DNA of 64,000 bases. Source: CAZDAM01 sp964503595. Its GTDB lineage: Bacteria; Muiribacteriota; UBA6191. Position numbers and translations under genes: made by a program. Location of the stretch: contig CAZDAM010000002.1 of the NCBI GenBank assembly GCA_964503595.1, forward strand, positions 14,434 to 78,433, given 5' to 3'. Numbering within the stretch: position 1 is the stretch's first letter; the number at the start of each line of letters is the position of its first letter. The notes beneath the pieces were generated by a model. That model saw only the letters and a list, made by a program, of their open reading frames with translations. It had not been told where the DNA came from and made no database searches. This document shows, in pieces, positions 25,571 to 34,871 of this stretch.

Positions 25571-27011
25571 AGGTCAGCCTTTCGTTACGGTCATTGATCG
25601 GAAAATTGGGATGACGCTCCTCTTCCTGACGATATCCGGCATTCAGGGAAATATTTTTGCCGGTACGATACTCGAACATGATGTCCTGACCATCCAGATC
25701 AAAGCTGGAATCAATCGTATTCTCAAAAGCCAGAATTGTACGGGATTCCCTTTCCAGAGTCCCGGTAACACTAAAGCGGGGGCGAAAATCCCAGGTTGCA
25801 CTCAAAACGGCAAAGCTTCGATCTGCATCCGCATAAAGCAGGCGGGAAGAGTCATAGCGCTTTTCTTCCATTTCATACCAGAGCATGGCCGACCAGTTGG
25901 TATCAAAACCCCAGTCAATGCTGGTGCGGGCATTGAACTGCCCAAAATCCCTGGAAGAATCCAGATCATAAAAAGTCTTCTGGTATTCCACTTCCTGTCC
26001 AATCTGCCAGCCCCCTCTTTGCAGATTCCAGGTAAAGCGCCCTTCTCCCCGCTCATAATCAAGAATATCGGAAGGCAGGGACTGCTGGGTATAATCGCGA
26101 ACGGAATAGCCCCCACCCACACCAAAGCTATGCCCTTCATTCAAGACAAAAAGAGTCTGGGCCATAAATCGGTTTTCCAGAAAACTGCGGGCCGCAGAGG
26201 TTCTCAGATCCACATCACGCATGCGGTATTCCGCATCAAAATACATCGCACTGGTTTCCCTTACCGTCTCTTTGTAGGGCTCGGGAATCTCGGGAACATC
26301 CACTACACTTGCCGCATAGCCAAAACCGCCGTCCTTGAGAAGCTCTCTTTCGGTATCCGAAAAATGACGGCCTATGAAAACTCTCCCCCTTCCCGCGGGA
26401 ATTACCATCCGGCTTCTGTATCGGGGGGGGGCCACCCGGTAAAAGCTGATGAAAAGCTCCTGAGTGTCATAGCTGTCCGAGGGACTGAAATCAAAATCCA
26501 CTTGGTGGCGGGCATAGCCCGCAGCAATCCGGCGAAAGCCATCCAGATGCCTTTCCAGAGCCAGACTTGCTCCCAAATCATCATAGGCAAAGCTGGTGAA
26601 TCTCCTGTCATCGTGGGTTTCATATGAAATCTGCCCCCGCAAGAAGGCAGGCCCCATCCAGTGGAGAAGTCCATCAATGCGTAGATCATTGTCAAGTGAT
26701 TCATAGCGCCGGGCCAGCTGAAAATCGTCATTCAGCCTGAAAGAAAGGGAATCCGTGATGGATAGATCCAGCTTATCTATGCGGCGATACCAGGAAAACC
26801 AGGCATCTCCATGCTGCCGAACCCCTTTGACATCCGTTTTGACCGGGATCGTGCGGGTCAGAAAAGCTGAACGGGTTTCTGATTCCCCGTCCTCCATGAA
26901 AATACCCAGAGTACCGCCCAGATAGCCATATTTCCCGATTTCCAGGGCAGGGGCGTCCCTGGCTCCAATCAAGGCCAAGCAGAATGCGATAAGAAAAGGA
27001 CGAAAACCCAT
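25545..27011 (-). CDS. Large predicted outer-membrane beta-barrel protein
   Basis: 488 residues with a signal peptide (MGFRPFLIAFCLALIGARDA). Regular amphipathic strands run through the whole protein, for example FLRGQISYETHDDR, FSVTGTLERESRTIL and NISLNAGYRQEEERH, ending YVGTRLRL. This suggests a barrel of roughly 16-22 strands. No TonB plug or porin motif. A run of nine C (26423-26431 on the opposite strand, codons for APP) lies inside the gene in the open phase. Paired with the FecR-like gene downstream. Confidence 0.75.
   Translation of the reverse strand: MGFRPFLIAFCLALIGARDAPALEIGKYGYLGGTLGIFMEDGESETRSAFLTRTIPVKTDVKGVRQHGDAWFSWYRRIDKLDLSITDSLSFRLNDDFQLARRYESLDNDLRIDGLLHWMGPAFLRGQISYETHDDRRFTSFAYDDLGASLALERHLDGFRRIAAGYARHQVDFDFSPSDSYDTQELFISFYRVAPPRYRSRMVIPAGRGRVFIGRHFSDTERELLKDGGFGYAASVVDVPEIPEPYKETVRETSAMYFDAEYRMRDVDLRTSAARSFLENRFMAQTLFVLNEGHSFGVGGGYSVRDYTQQSLPSDILDYERGEGRFTWNLQRGGWQIGQEVEYQKTFYDLDSSRDFGQFNARTSIDWGFDTNWSAMLWYEMEEKRYDSSRLLYADADRSFAVLSATWDFRPRFSVTGTLERESRTILAFENTIDSSFDLDGQDIMFEYRTGKNISLNAGYRQEEERHPNFPINDRNERLTYVGTRLRL
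26423..26431. repeat. G9 homopolymer inside a beta-barrel gene
   Basis: Nine G on the plus strand (C9 in the coding strand) encode part of RVAPPRYRS in the outer-membrane protein. The reading frame is intact at this length. Confidence 0.9.
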
Positions 27012-27140
27012 GAGATCCCCGAGGATTTTCGACAGTTTTACTCAAAAATTGTAGAAGACTGTATTGATTTCCTGAGCAGATGCGTCGATATTAAAGTGGT
27101 CACTATGCTATCCTTCGGGCCTGCACGGAGGTATTCAGGA

Positions 27141-27458
27141 ATGAGCAAAACCCGCCCACTCATGAAATATCCAACACGACGTGGCTCACGGCGTGAAGTT
27201 CGTGAACTGCTCAAGCGCGACATCCTTTTGGGGCCGCGGAAGTCCGGTTGCGACTGGATTCGTTATTTCAGCCTGGCTCTTGGCGGCATCTCAACGCTAT
27301 CAGGGCTCATTCTTGGTGTCCGGGCCCTTCTGACTCATCAGTCTGTCGAAGCTGCCGTGAATGCTGTTCTGCTCTTTCTCTTCGGCATGATCATCACCTA
27401 CGCCGGAAATCATGATCACTTCGTGACCCGCCAGTTAAGTAACGGCAAGCATCACTAA
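27141..27458 (+). CDS. Small membrane protein with two transmembrane helices
   Basis: 105 residues. Start at 27141 chosen because GGAGG lies nine bases upstream; the frame opens earlier but without an RBS. The N-terminal 35 residues are very basic (MSKTRPLMKYPTRRGSRREV). Two hydrophobic helices follow (YFSLALGGISTLSGLILGVR and VNAVLLFLFGMIITYAG). No family recognised. It diverges from the beta-barrel operon and converges with the epimerase gene, stopping one base short of it. Confidence 0.6.
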   Translation: MSKTRPLMKYPTRRGSRREVRELLKRDILLGPRKSGCDWIRYFSLALGGISTLSGLILGVRALLTHQSVEAAVNAVLLFLFGMIITYAGNHDHFVTRQLSNGKHH

Positions 27459-27459
27459 A

Positions 27460-27861
27460 TCAGGCCTGTTCTGAAATCTCAATCAGATGACCGCAGGTAT
27501 CCTTGGGGTGGAAAAACATGACCCGGGTTCCGTGGGCTCCATTACGGGGAGATTCATCCAGAGCTCTTAGTCCTTTACTGGTAAGCTCGGCCGCAGCTTC
27601 CTCCAGGTTCTCCACCCGATAGCAGATATGGTGGATTCCTTCACCCCGTCTGGCAATATGCTTTCCAATGGCGCAGTCTTCCTCAAGCGGCATCAAAAGT
27701 TCAACGGATGCTTCTCCAACAGGGAAAAAAGCAATTTTCACCTTCTCGGGAGGAAATTCCAGAATCGCTTCCGGTTCAACTCCGAGGATATCCCGGTACA
27801 ACCGGATCCCGGCTTCCAGATCTTTGACGGCAATTCCCAGATGATCAATTCTCTTCAGCAT
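27460..27861 (-). CDS. mce: Methylmalonyl-CoA epimerase
   Basis: 133-residue vicinal-oxygen-chelate enzyme converting (2S)- to (2R)-methylmalonyl-CoA in propionate metabolism. It starts MLKRIDHLGIAVKDLEAGIR; metal ligands are expected at H7, the H of GIHHICYRVENL, and the E of HLIEISE near the end. Length and motifs are typical. It overlaps the cupin gene by 17 bases. Propionyl-CoA chemistry would fit a Pdu-type compartment elsewhere in the genome, but this link is inference. Confidence 0.88.
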   Translation of the reverse strand: MLKRIDHLGIAVKDLEAGIRLYRDILGVEPEAILEFPPEKVKIAFFPVGEASVELLMPLEEDCAIGKHIARRGEGIHHICYRVENLEEAAAELTSKGLRALDESPRNGAHGTRVMFFHPKDTCGHLIEISEQA

Positions 27862-28156
27862 GAGTATCCTTTTCTAAAAACCAGTCCCGGTTGGGCTCGG
27901 CAAGCGATGCATCCAAAAGCAGAACTTCACAGAAAGCTTCAATCGTAATGCGAGTCTGTTTGGGGGCATGAAACATTTCTCCCCGGCTGCGTTTTAAGCT
28001 CAAGCCTTCAAGAGTCACCTGAGCTTCTCCCTCAAGCACCACAAAGCTTCTGGAATGGCGACGATGCAGAAATGGGCCAAGCTTCTCCCCGGATTTCAGC
28101 CTTAAAAGTCCCAAATGATAGCTTTCTGATCGTTTGAGAATTTCCTGATCCATCAT
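27845..28156 (-). CDS. Small cupin-domain protein
   Basis: 103 residues forming one double-stranded beta-helix: LGPFLHRRHSRSFVVLEGEA gives the first cupin motif region (His pair and Glu), and GEMFHAPKQTRITIEAF the second. The second motif keeps one His. It sits between a barrel gene and mce with no spacing. Substrate unknown; single cupins often bind small ligands or sugars. Confidence 0.75.
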   Translation of the reverse strand: MMDQEILKRSESYHLGLLRLKSGEKLGPFLHRRHSRSFVVLEGEAQVTLEGLSLKRSRGEMFHAPKQTRITIEAFCEVLLLDASLAEPNRDWFLEKDTHAEEN

Positions 28157-28915
28157 CTAAAACTGCCAGCGCAATGCCGCATAGGGACCGTCAATATCAA
28201 GATTGATCCTGCCTTCATCGGCCCTGCCATCATCAAAAACCGCGTCGAGTTCCCGGCGGCGATACCCCATAATAAAAGATCCCAGAGAGTCCGAAGAACG
28301 AGCCAGACTGACTCGAAGCGAAACATCAGCTTCCAGATATTCTACGGAATTTCCCGAAATATCCAGGTTGAAATAGCGAATGTCCCCTCCCAGATGCATT
28401 CTTTCATTGACCCTGAACTCAGTCTTTCCTCCAAGATAGGGAAGAGGCAGGGTCTCATCGACATCGGCTCTCACTCCGGTTGTCACCGAGCGTAAGTCTA
28501 CCCTGATATCTGCAATCTGAAGGCCCGCGATCAGATCCATGCGCAAGGTTTTCTCTCCCAGTTTGAAAAAGCGGAAATTCCAGTCAAAAGAGTTCCAGTC
28601 AAAATCCAGAAGAACCTGTTCTCCAACTCCAAAAGCCCGGTTATCAAACAGAAAGGCTGACTGAACATCAACCCAGGCAGAATAGGCTAAGGGCCTGTAT
28701 TCGAAGGTGGCGTTATAGCCCAGGAAATGCAGGTTCAGGGAAGCCCCAAAGGAAGTGTCATCGGATTTACGGAGATGACCACGTCCACCTCCGCCACCAA
28801 GGCTTCCCGTCAGCTCCGTATCCCAGATACTCAGAACGGGACGAAGCCCACCCAGGGCAAAACTGCAGGATGAAGCTGCCAGGGCCAGAACCAGACCGCA
28901 CCAGATAGTATGCAT
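28157..28915 (-). CDS. Predicted outer-membrane beta-barrel protein
   Basis: 252 residues with a signal peptide (MHTIWCGLVLALAASSCSFA) and mature strands such as SFGASLNLHFLGYNATFEYR, MHLGGDIRYFNLDISG and LRVSLARSSDSLGSFIMGYR. It ends in RWQF, a typical BAM signal. A Gly-rich segment (GSLGGGGGRGHLRKS) lies near the N terminus. Similar in size to small OMPs. It lies 10 bases after fliG ends, in the lptD-fliG transcription unit. Confidence 0.72.
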   Translation of the reverse strand: MHTIWCGLVLALAASSCSFALGGLRPVLSIWDTELTGSLGGGGGRGHLRKSDDTSFGASLNLHFLGYNATFEYRPLAYSAWVDVQSAFLFDNRAFGVGEQVLLDFDWNSFDWNFRFFKLGEKTLRMDLIAGLQIADIRVDLRSVTTGVRADVDETLPLPYLGGKTEFRVNERMHLGGDIRYFNLDISGNSVEYLEADVSLRVSLARSSDSLGSFIMGYRRRELDAVFDDGRADEGRINLDIDGPYAALRWQF

Positions 28916-28925
28916 GCAAACCCTT

Positions 28926-29945
28926 TCAGGTAATCAGTTCGTCTTCGCCACCTCGGGAGATCACCAGATCTCCGGCCTCTTCCAGGGTACGAACCACATT
29001 GACGATTTTCTGCTGAGCCTCTTCCACGTCCCTGATTCTGACCGGACCCATAAAGGCCATGTCGTCCTGAAGCATCTGCGCCGCACGTTTGGACATGTTT
29101 TTGAGGAATTTCGATTTGACGTCGTCGGAGGAACCCTTGAGAGCAAGCCCCAGATCCTTGGTGTCGATTTCCTTGAGAACCCTCTGAATTCCGCGGTCGT
29201 CGAGCATGTTGAGATCCTCGAAAACGAACATGCGCTTTTTGATTTCCTCGGCAAGATCCGGATTCTGGATTTCCAGGTTGTCAATAATGGTTTTCTCAGT
29301 ACCACGATCGACGATATTAATGATTTCCACCAGAGAGTCCACCCCCCCCACCGTGGTGTAATCGGTAGACGATACCGTAGAGAGCTTCTTTTCCAGAATG
29401 GCTTCCACATCACGGACGATCTCAGGAGAAGTTCTGTCCATAAGAGCCAAACGCTTGGCTGCCTCCACCTGAATTTCCGAAGGGAAGCTGGAAAGAATCG
29501 CCGCCGCCTTGTCTGGTTGCAGATAGGCCAGAATGAGAGCAATCGTCTGGGGATGCTCACCGGAAATGAAGTTCTGAAGATGTTCCGGATCCGCTGCACG
29601 AATCAAATCAAAAGGCTGGACCTCAAGAGAGGATGTCAATTTGGAAATGATGCTCTCCGCCATGTCATCACCCACTGCTGAACGCAGGAAATCACGGGCT
29701 GCGGAAACACCTCCCTGGGTGATGAACTCCTGAGCTTTGAGCATATTATAGAACTCTTCAACCACCAGATCCCGATCCTCGGGTTCCACCTTGCGAATCT
29801 TGGCAATTTCTATGGCAACGGATTCCATCTCTTCTTCGGTCAAAAGCTTCACTACATCCCGTGACAGATCCGGCCCCAGAAACATCAGAAAGATGGCCAC
29901 TTTGATGCGGGCCGTAAGTTCTTTCTTTTTCGTAGGACTTGCCAT
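28926..29945 (-). CDS. fliG: Flagellar motor switch protein FliG
   Basis: 339 residues of the switch complex (C-ring), which joins the MS-ring protein FliF to the torque-generating stator. Marks: KVAIFLMFLGPDLSRDVVKL (N domain), EHPQTIALILAYLQP (middle domain), GGVDSLVEIINIVDR and charged torque-helix residues in FVFEDLNMLDDRGIQRVLKE (C domain). Unusually it is not in a fliF-fliH-fliI cluster but follows lptD by 11 bases. A C8 run (29342-29349) lies in codons for VGGV. Confidence 0.95.
   Translation of the reverse strand: MASPTKKKELTARIKVAIFLMFLGPDLSRDVVKLLTEEEMESVAIEIAKIRKVEPEDRDLVVEEFYNMLKAQEFITQGGVSAARDFLRSAVGDDMAESIISKLTSSLEVQPFDLIRAADPEHLQNFISGEHPQTIALILAYLQPDKAAAILSSFPSEIQVEAAKRLALMDRTSPEIVRDVEAILEKKLSTVSSTDYTTVGGVDSLVEIINIVDRGTEKTIIDNLEIQNPDLAEEIKKRMFVFEDLNMLDDRGIQRVLKEIDTKDLGLALKGSSDDVKSKFLKNMSKRAAQMLQDDMAFMGPVRIRDVEEAQQKIVNVVRTLEEAGDLVISRGGEDELIT
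29342..29349. repeat. C8 homopolymer inside fliG
   Basis: Eight C on the plus strand (G8 in the coding strand) within the codons for TTVGGVDS of FliG. The frame is open at this length. Confidence 0.9.
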
Positions 29946-29956
29946 AGATTTCTTCC

Positions 29957-31921
29957 TTAGAGCGGTTCGTCAATTCCCGGCAGCTGAGGTTTAACGCTCA
30001 AAGCGGCTTCATACCCGATGCGAAAACCCAAACCCTGGCCAGTTCCCTGCTTCAGGTAGACCTGAATCGTCAGTTCTTCCTGCTTGAAGTCCCAGTCCAG
30101 TCGGCCTTCAAGACAGTCCCAATCCCGGACCAGACCAAGTTTTACACGAGTGAATTCTTCCGTCAATGCATTGTAATGGTTCTGCGTTGTCACAAAGACT
30201 TTTGGATGAACATAAAACTCGGCCATCTGGGTGAAGGACTCCCAGGTGTTGCCTCCCCAGTCATACTGCCCCCTCAGATCAAAGCTCCACTGCCCTGTTT
30301 CCCTAAGCGTGAAATTAAAAGAAGTCCGATCCAAAGAAAGATCAAAAACGTCATCCGGAACCGCTCCCAGATCATAGCCCGCCTGGACTCCAAAAGCCCA
30401 GGGCCGGCCATTCCAGACACTGCGATAACTCACAGCCGAACTAGCACCATTCCAGAAGCCTGTTTTGTAATCATAGGCCGCCTGGAAAAGAGTTGCCGAG
30501 TACTGATCCCTTCTCAGGTGAAGACGATGGGTCAGACGCTTCTGATCCGTCAGACGATCGTAGGAAGTCCAGGGGGAGTTTCCATGCGTATCATTCAGGT
30601 TGAAGCGGCTTACATAAGTCAGGCCACTGCCCAGATCCTGGATCAGGCCGGCATTCAGACGCACAAACCTTCGCTCTCCACCAACCGAGTAATCGTTATA
30701 GCGGCCCAGCACATTGAAATCAAAGCGGGTTCGGCCCCACTGAACCGTATCCTGGATAAAATTGACCCAGAGTTCACGGTCTTCACTATCCACCCTTGAG
30801 GTAAAGCTTTTTTCCGAATAATTGGCAAATTTGGTCCCGTAGCGCATCTGAAAAGGAGAAATCCCCAGTCTTCTGGTCGGAGAGTCCAGACGGATTTCCG
30901 GGCGTTTCTCAAAGCTCTGAACCCGATTGTCCAGGATATAATCACCCTTATCCAGATCATAGCGGGCCTGATATTCACCACTCAGGGCAAAACCGGAATC
31001 AAAACGATGCTTCCAGACAACGGAATAGTTCAGTTCCTCATTTGCCGAACCAACATCAAAAGCATCCCTTAAATAATCAAGCCGCAGAGTTCCGTAGGAA
31101 TCTTCCGTCGCCTCAAAACGCTGATCCCAGGTTGTGCGCAATGTCTCGGTACGAACAAATTCATCCCTCTGCATATCAAGGGTCAGTCGCCCCGGATGCT
31201 TGGTCTGCTGGAAAGCTTCGATTTCAGCATCCCATTCAAGCCCCTGACGGGAGGTCGGCGTCACCCCAAGGGTTCCGTAAAGATTATCATTTACAAAAAA
31301 ATTCGAGCGGATTCTCGCATGCACACCCCGTGAAGAATCATAACCAGGGATGATGAACAAGGGAGCAGAAAGCTGACTGTCCTTATTGATCTTGAGCTTG
31401 TAGGCAGGCAAAGAAAACAGGCGGGTATTGCCAATATAGAATCTGGCTCCCTTCAGAAAAAGGGCCTCCTGATCCAGAAGTACCATTTCATCCGCCATGA
31501 TTTTGTAGTGGCAGTTGTTTTCTTCACAGGTGGTGGCATACCCCTTGTTCAGCTGCATGCTGGTCGGCATGAGAATCGCTGACTGCCCGACAACAAAAGT
31601 GTTTTCGAGAACGGCCTTGAATTCTTCCACACGGCCTTCACGGGTGCGAACATTGTAAAGCAGGCTATCTGCATTGAGAATGTCCTCACCCCGAATCAGG
31701 CGCACATTGCCCTGGGCCGCAATATCACCGGTATTGAGATTGTACTGAAGGTTGTTGGCATCAATCTGAAAATCGTGGCCCAGAATCGAAGCATGGTCCT
31801 TAAGCACCACGAAGCCTGCAGCCTGGTTGTATTCCTGATAGCCCGCGCTGAAGCTGATCGGTACGGGACCGTCCGACCAAAGGGGGTACAAAAGACAAAG
31901 AAAAGTCAGAAAAATACGCAT
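29957..31921 (-). CDS. lptD: LPS-assembly protein LptD (OstA/Imp family)
   Basis: 654 residues. LptD inserts lipopolysaccharide into the outer leaflet. The N-terminal OstA jellyroll is clear (GHDFQIDANNLQYNLNTGDI, AAQGNVRLIRGEDILNADSL), then a beta-barrel to the end. Start at ATG 31921 gives a signal peptide (MRIFLTFLCLLYPLWSDG); the frame opens earlier, to 32068, but that part is not signal-like. A paired Cys segment (TCEENNCHYKI) lies after the jellyroll. Its presence indicates an LPS-bearing outer membrane. It is in one unit with the HEAT protein upstream and fliG downstream. Confidence 0.85.
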   Translation of the reverse strand: MRIFLTFLCLLYPLWSDGPVPISFSAGYQEYNQAAGFVVLKDHASILGHDFQIDANNLQYNLNTGDIAAQGNVRLIRGEDILNADSLLYNVRTREGRVEEFKAVLENTFVVGQSAILMPTSMQLNKGYATTCEENNCHYKIMADEMVLLDQEALFLKGARFYIGNTRLFSLPAYKLKINKDSQLSAPLFIIPGYDSSRGVHARIRSNFFVNDNLYGTLGVTPTSRQGLEWDAEIEAFQQTKHPGRLTLDMQRDEFVRTETLRTTWDQRFEATEDSYGTLRLDYLRDAFDVGSANEELNYSVVWKHRFDSGFALSGEYQARYDLDKGDYILDNRVQSFEKRPEIRLDSPTRRLGISPFQMRYGTKFANYSEKSFTSRVDSEDRELWVNFIQDTVQWGRTRFDFNVLGRYNDYSVGGERRFVRLNAGLIQDLGSGLTYVSRFNLNDTHGNSPWTSYDRLTDQKRLTHRLHLRRDQYSATLFQAAYDYKTGFWNGASSAVSYRSVWNGRPWAFGVQAGYDLGAVPDDVFDLSLDRTSFNFTLRETGQWSFDLRGQYDWGGNTWESFTQMAEFYVHPKVFVTTQNHYNALTEEFTRVKLGLVRDWDCLEGRLDWDFKQEELTIQVYLKQGTGQGLGFRIGYEAALSVKPQLPGIDEPL

Positions 31922-31991
31922 GTGCAGAGGTCTTCTACAGGAACCGCAGAATATAACAAAAACAGCCAAAAACGGACAGTTTTGAATGAAA

Positions 31992-32981
31992 TTACTCCGT
32001 ACGATCTTTACCCGTACGCAGGATGATTTCATCCATGGCTTCTTCAGCGAGAGCCCGGAGCTCGCCATCTCCGGCTTCTCTTAACCTCAGAAGGGTTTTA
32101 ATTGCCTTGCGATCACCCGCAAATTTCAGAATCATCACGGATTCCACCTGAACCACCTGATTTAAAGTCGAGCGGATTTCCTTGAGGAGAGGCCCTTGAG
32201 CATCGAGCCCGAATTTGACCAAGGCATCCCTGACATTACGCCGGATGACAAAAGAAGGATCCGATAAAAGAGAAATCAGAATGGAAATATGAGCTGTATT
32301 TCTCAATTCCCCCATGGAATAGATGGCCCCCACTCTTTCATGATCCTGGCGGGAATATACCATTTCTTCAAGGGTCCGGCGAGCCGACTCATCTTCTCCA
32401 TGCCTAGACAGAACCATCGCTACATTGGCCCTCATCCTCACATTGGAGTCCTCCAGATAGGGTTTGAGAATCGGCGCCACCATGGAAGTGGAATAGAACC
32501 CAAGGCCCTCAACGGCATTGGCTCTGACACGGGAATCTTGATCCTCAAGATAGGCTGCAATGATGGGAATCAGTCTTTCTTCCTGAAAGGAACCCAGATG
32601 CTTCACCAGAGTGGCCCGCACCTTGGGATGGGTTTCCGAATCCAGATACTGGACAAAGGCTTCCCCTGCCTTCTGGCAGTTTCTCTGCCCCAGACCTTCG
32701 ACCGCCCGGATCCGAACCCATTCATCCGAATCACCAAGAGCAAACAGAAGGGCATCGTCCACATTGGGAGCATCCAGCTTCCTAATGCCAACAACAGCCG
32801 CATAGCGCACTGAAGGATGCTCATCATCAAGGGCTTCCCGCAGAAGAACCGCTTTTTCTACATCGTGACAGGAAGAGGCCGAAACCTGCTTGACCCTGAC
32901 AAAACGCTGTTCCCAGGAGCTGTCAGCCAGCTCATCGTCAAAATCATCGCTGTCCAGAAAATCTTCGAAATCACCGCGCAT
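31992..32981 (-). CDS. HEAT-repeat protein
   Basis: 329 residues. After an acidic N terminus (MRGDFEDFLDSDDFDDELAD) come about eight HEAT/PBS-lyase-type repeats: ALDDEHPSVRYAAVVGIRKL, ALGDSDEWVRIRAVEGLGQR, YLEDQDSRVRANAVEGLGFY, YLEDSNVRMRANVAMVLSRH. Such solenoids act as protein-binding scaffolds. ATG 32981 is chosen because GAGG lies four bases upstream; a TTG at 32996 has no RBS. It heads a unit with lptD and fliG and lies downstream of two other HEAT-related genes. Confidence 0.85.
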   Translation of the reverse strand: MRGDFEDFLDSDDFDDELADSSWEQRFVRVKQVSASSCHDVEKAVLLREALDDEHPSVRYAAVVGIRKLDAPNVDDALLFALGDSDEWVRIRAVEGLGQRNCQKAGEAFVQYLDSETHPKVRATLVKHLGSFQEERLIPIIAAYLEDQDSRVRANAVEGLGFYSTSMVAPILKPYLEDSNVRMRANVAMVLSRHGEDESARRTLEEMVYSRQDHERVGAIYSMGELRNTAHISILISLLSDPSFVIRRNVRDALVKFGLDAQGPLLKEIRSTLNQVVQVESVMILKFAGDRKAIKTLLRLREAGDGELRALAEEAMDEIILRTGKDRTE

Positions 32982-33082
32982 AATACCTCTGTCCAATATA
33001 CATCAAAACCACGAATATCGCGGCAATCCAACTGTCACTGACTTCATCACCTTCGGGAAGGCGCCACTTATGAATGCGTTCA

Positions 33083-33110
33083 ATCATAATCAATTCACAG
33101 TAACTGACAA
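33083..33110 (-). promoter_or_regulatory. Sigma-70-type promoter for the HEAT-lptD-fliG unit
   Basis: On the minus strand: TTGTCA, 16-base spacer, TATGAT. The predicted transcript start is near 33076, giving a 5' leader of about 95 bases before the HEAT gene. It lies just after the terminator of the preceding gene. Confidence 0.6.
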
Positions 33111-33121
33111 TCTCTGAAATG

Positions 33122-33147
33122 AAAAAAGCCGGGCTAAGAGCCCGGCC
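33122..33147 (-). terminator. Intrinsic terminator after the HEAT-APRT gene
   Basis: GCCGGGCT and AGCCCGGC pair over 8 bases around a 3-base loop; on the minus strand this is followed by six T. It separates the dnaN unit from the HEAT-lptD-fliG unit. Confidence 0.85.
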
Positions 33148-33161
33148 AGAACCTCTGGAAA

Positions 33162-34871
33162 TCAGTAATGCATCAGGGACTGTACCCCGTAATCTTTCAG
33201 GCGCTCACGACCTTCCAGAAAATCGAGCTCAATCAGAAACATCATTCCGGCCACCTTGCCCCCGGACTTTTCAATCAGAAAAGCCGTTGCCTCTGCTGTG
33301 CCTCCGGTTGCCAGAACATCATCAATGACCAGAACGGACTGGCTCTTGACGATTCCTTCCTGAATCTCAAGCGTAGCTTCTCCGTACTCAAGAGCATAGG
33401 AACGGCTTAGAACCGGTCCTGGCAACTTCCCGGCCTTGCGAATGGGAACAAACCCAACCCTGAGGGCCTGGGCCAAAGCCGCCCCCAGAATAAACCCGCG
33501 GGATTCCACTCCGGCAATCAGATCAACCTGGCGGTCCTTGATCAGCCCCTGAAAAAGCCGGATGACATCAGAAAGACCATTGGGAGCCGCCAGTAAAGGA
33601 GCGATATCCTTGAAAACCACCCCGGGTTTCGGAAAATCCGGAACATCCCTCACGAGTTCCTTCAGACGCCCGAGGGCGGTGCGAACCCGTTTGGACTGCA
33701 AATCGGTAAAGACCTTGCGGGTAAAATCCTGAACCCACTCTTCACTGATCTGCTCTTTCTGCTGCTTGATTTCCCCAATCCGGCTTAAAGCCACCATGGC
33801 GTTTTTCTTGACGTATTCCGAGGAATCCCGCAAAGCATCCACCAGATCCAGAGTGGAATCCTCAACACCGATTTCTCCAAGTGCCTGGGCTGCTGAAGCC
33901 CTGACCGACCAGAAGGAATCATGCTTGAGAATATGGGTGATCTGATCGAGCATTTCCTTGGCCTGCAAGTCCCCCAGAACCTTCACTGCCCAGTAGCGGA
34001 TATCCGTATTTTTACTTTTTAAGGCACGCGAGAGTTTTTCAATACAGGAATCCCCAAGTTCCCACAGGGTTTCAGCCGCCTGCTTCCTGACAAACCAGTT
34101 GGCATCCCCAAGCATCTGAATCAGAGGATCAATGATTTCCGGGGTATCCATGGAGCGCATGCCCTGAATGATGGATTGCTTCTGATCTACCGGAAGCTCC
34201 TCATCCATGAGCTTCACCACCAAAGCCTTGCAGGCCTTGCTGCCACCGACTTCACTTAGAACCTGGATGGCCCAGAACTCCCGATCATGATGCCCGCAGT
34301 TCAAAACTCCAATTACTTCATCCACGCAAAGCTGCCCAAGCTGAATCAGACCGCTGGCAGCAGATTTTCGAATTGTCCACTGAGTGTCATCCAGACAGTG
34401 AATCAATGGCTTGACAGCTTCCCGGACCCCGGTTCTTCCCAAGGCCGAAATCGCACAGAGCTTCGCCGGGAGTTCCTCCCCTTCAATCAGAGAAACCAGG
34501 GTTTCTACCGAGCGGCTCCCGAACTGGGAAATCACTTCGCTGATCCAGAACTGAATATCGTCATCATTGCTGCGGGCCATATCCAGAAGAGTATCCAGAT
34601 AATGGCTGCCCAATCCGGCAAGGACTCTGGCCGCATTGCGCCTGACACCCCAGGAGGAATGCTTCAGGGCTCCAATCAGATGGGGAAGAGCACGCTCTCC
34701 ATATCCTTCCAGCACCTTGACTGCTTCCTGGGAAACCGCTTCATTATCATCGCCTAACGCTTCGATCAGAAGCGAGATTGATTCAGCTCCCGGTTTATCC
34801 TTGAGCGATGCCACGGTTTCACGGCGCACCCGGTAATCCACATCCTGTAAAGCTTCCAGAATTGCTTTCAT
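33162..34871 (-). CDS. apt: HEAT-repeat / adenine phosphoribosyltransferase fusion
   Basis: 569 residues. Residues about 1-390 are a HEAT solenoid of 11-12 units (DVDYRVRRETVASLKDK, SSWGVRRNAARVLAGLG, ANWFVRKQAAETLWELGD, SFWSVRASAAQALGEIG). Residues about 403-569 are a full-length adenine phosphoribosyltransferase: DFPKPGVVFKDIAPLLA, AGVESRGFILGAALAQAL, and the PRPP loop VLVIDDVLATGGTA at about 513-526. APRT salvages adenine to AMP; it is normally about 170 residues on its own. The open frame is continuous with no internal start signal seen at the join. It overlaps dnaN by ATGA. Confidence 0.92.
   Translation of the reverse strand: MKAILEALQDVDYRVRRETVASLKDKPGAESISLLIEALGDDNEAVSQEAVKVLEGYGERALPHLIGALKHSSWGVRRNAARVLAGLGSHYLDTLLDMARSNDDDIQFWISEVISQFGSRSVETLVSLIEGEELPAKLCAISALGRTGVREAVKPLIHCLDDTQWTIRKSAASGLIQLGQLCVDEVIGVLNCGHHDREFWAIQVLSEVGGSKACKALVVKLMDEELPVDQKQSIIQGMRSMDTPEIIDPLIQMLGDANWFVRKQAAETLWELGDSCIEKLSRALKSKNTDIRYWAVKVLGDLQAKEMLDQITHILKHDSFWSVRASAAQALGEIGVEDSTLDLVDALRDSSEYVKKNAMVALSRIGEIKQQKEQISEEWVQDFTRKVFTDLQSKRVRTALGRLKELVRDVPDFPKPGVVFKDIAPLLAAPNGLSDVIRLFQGLIKDRQVDLIAGVESRGFILGAALAQALRVGFVPIRKAGKLPGPVLSRSYALEYGEATLEIQEGIVKSQSVLVIDDVLATGGTAEATAFLIEKSGGKVAGMMFLIELDFLEGRERLKDYGVQSLMHY

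Noticed and set aside
25338..26627. 429-codon open frame on the plus strand
   Set aside because: Antisense to the FecR-like and beta-barrel genes, which have signal peptides and overlapping ends; the plus text shows no family.
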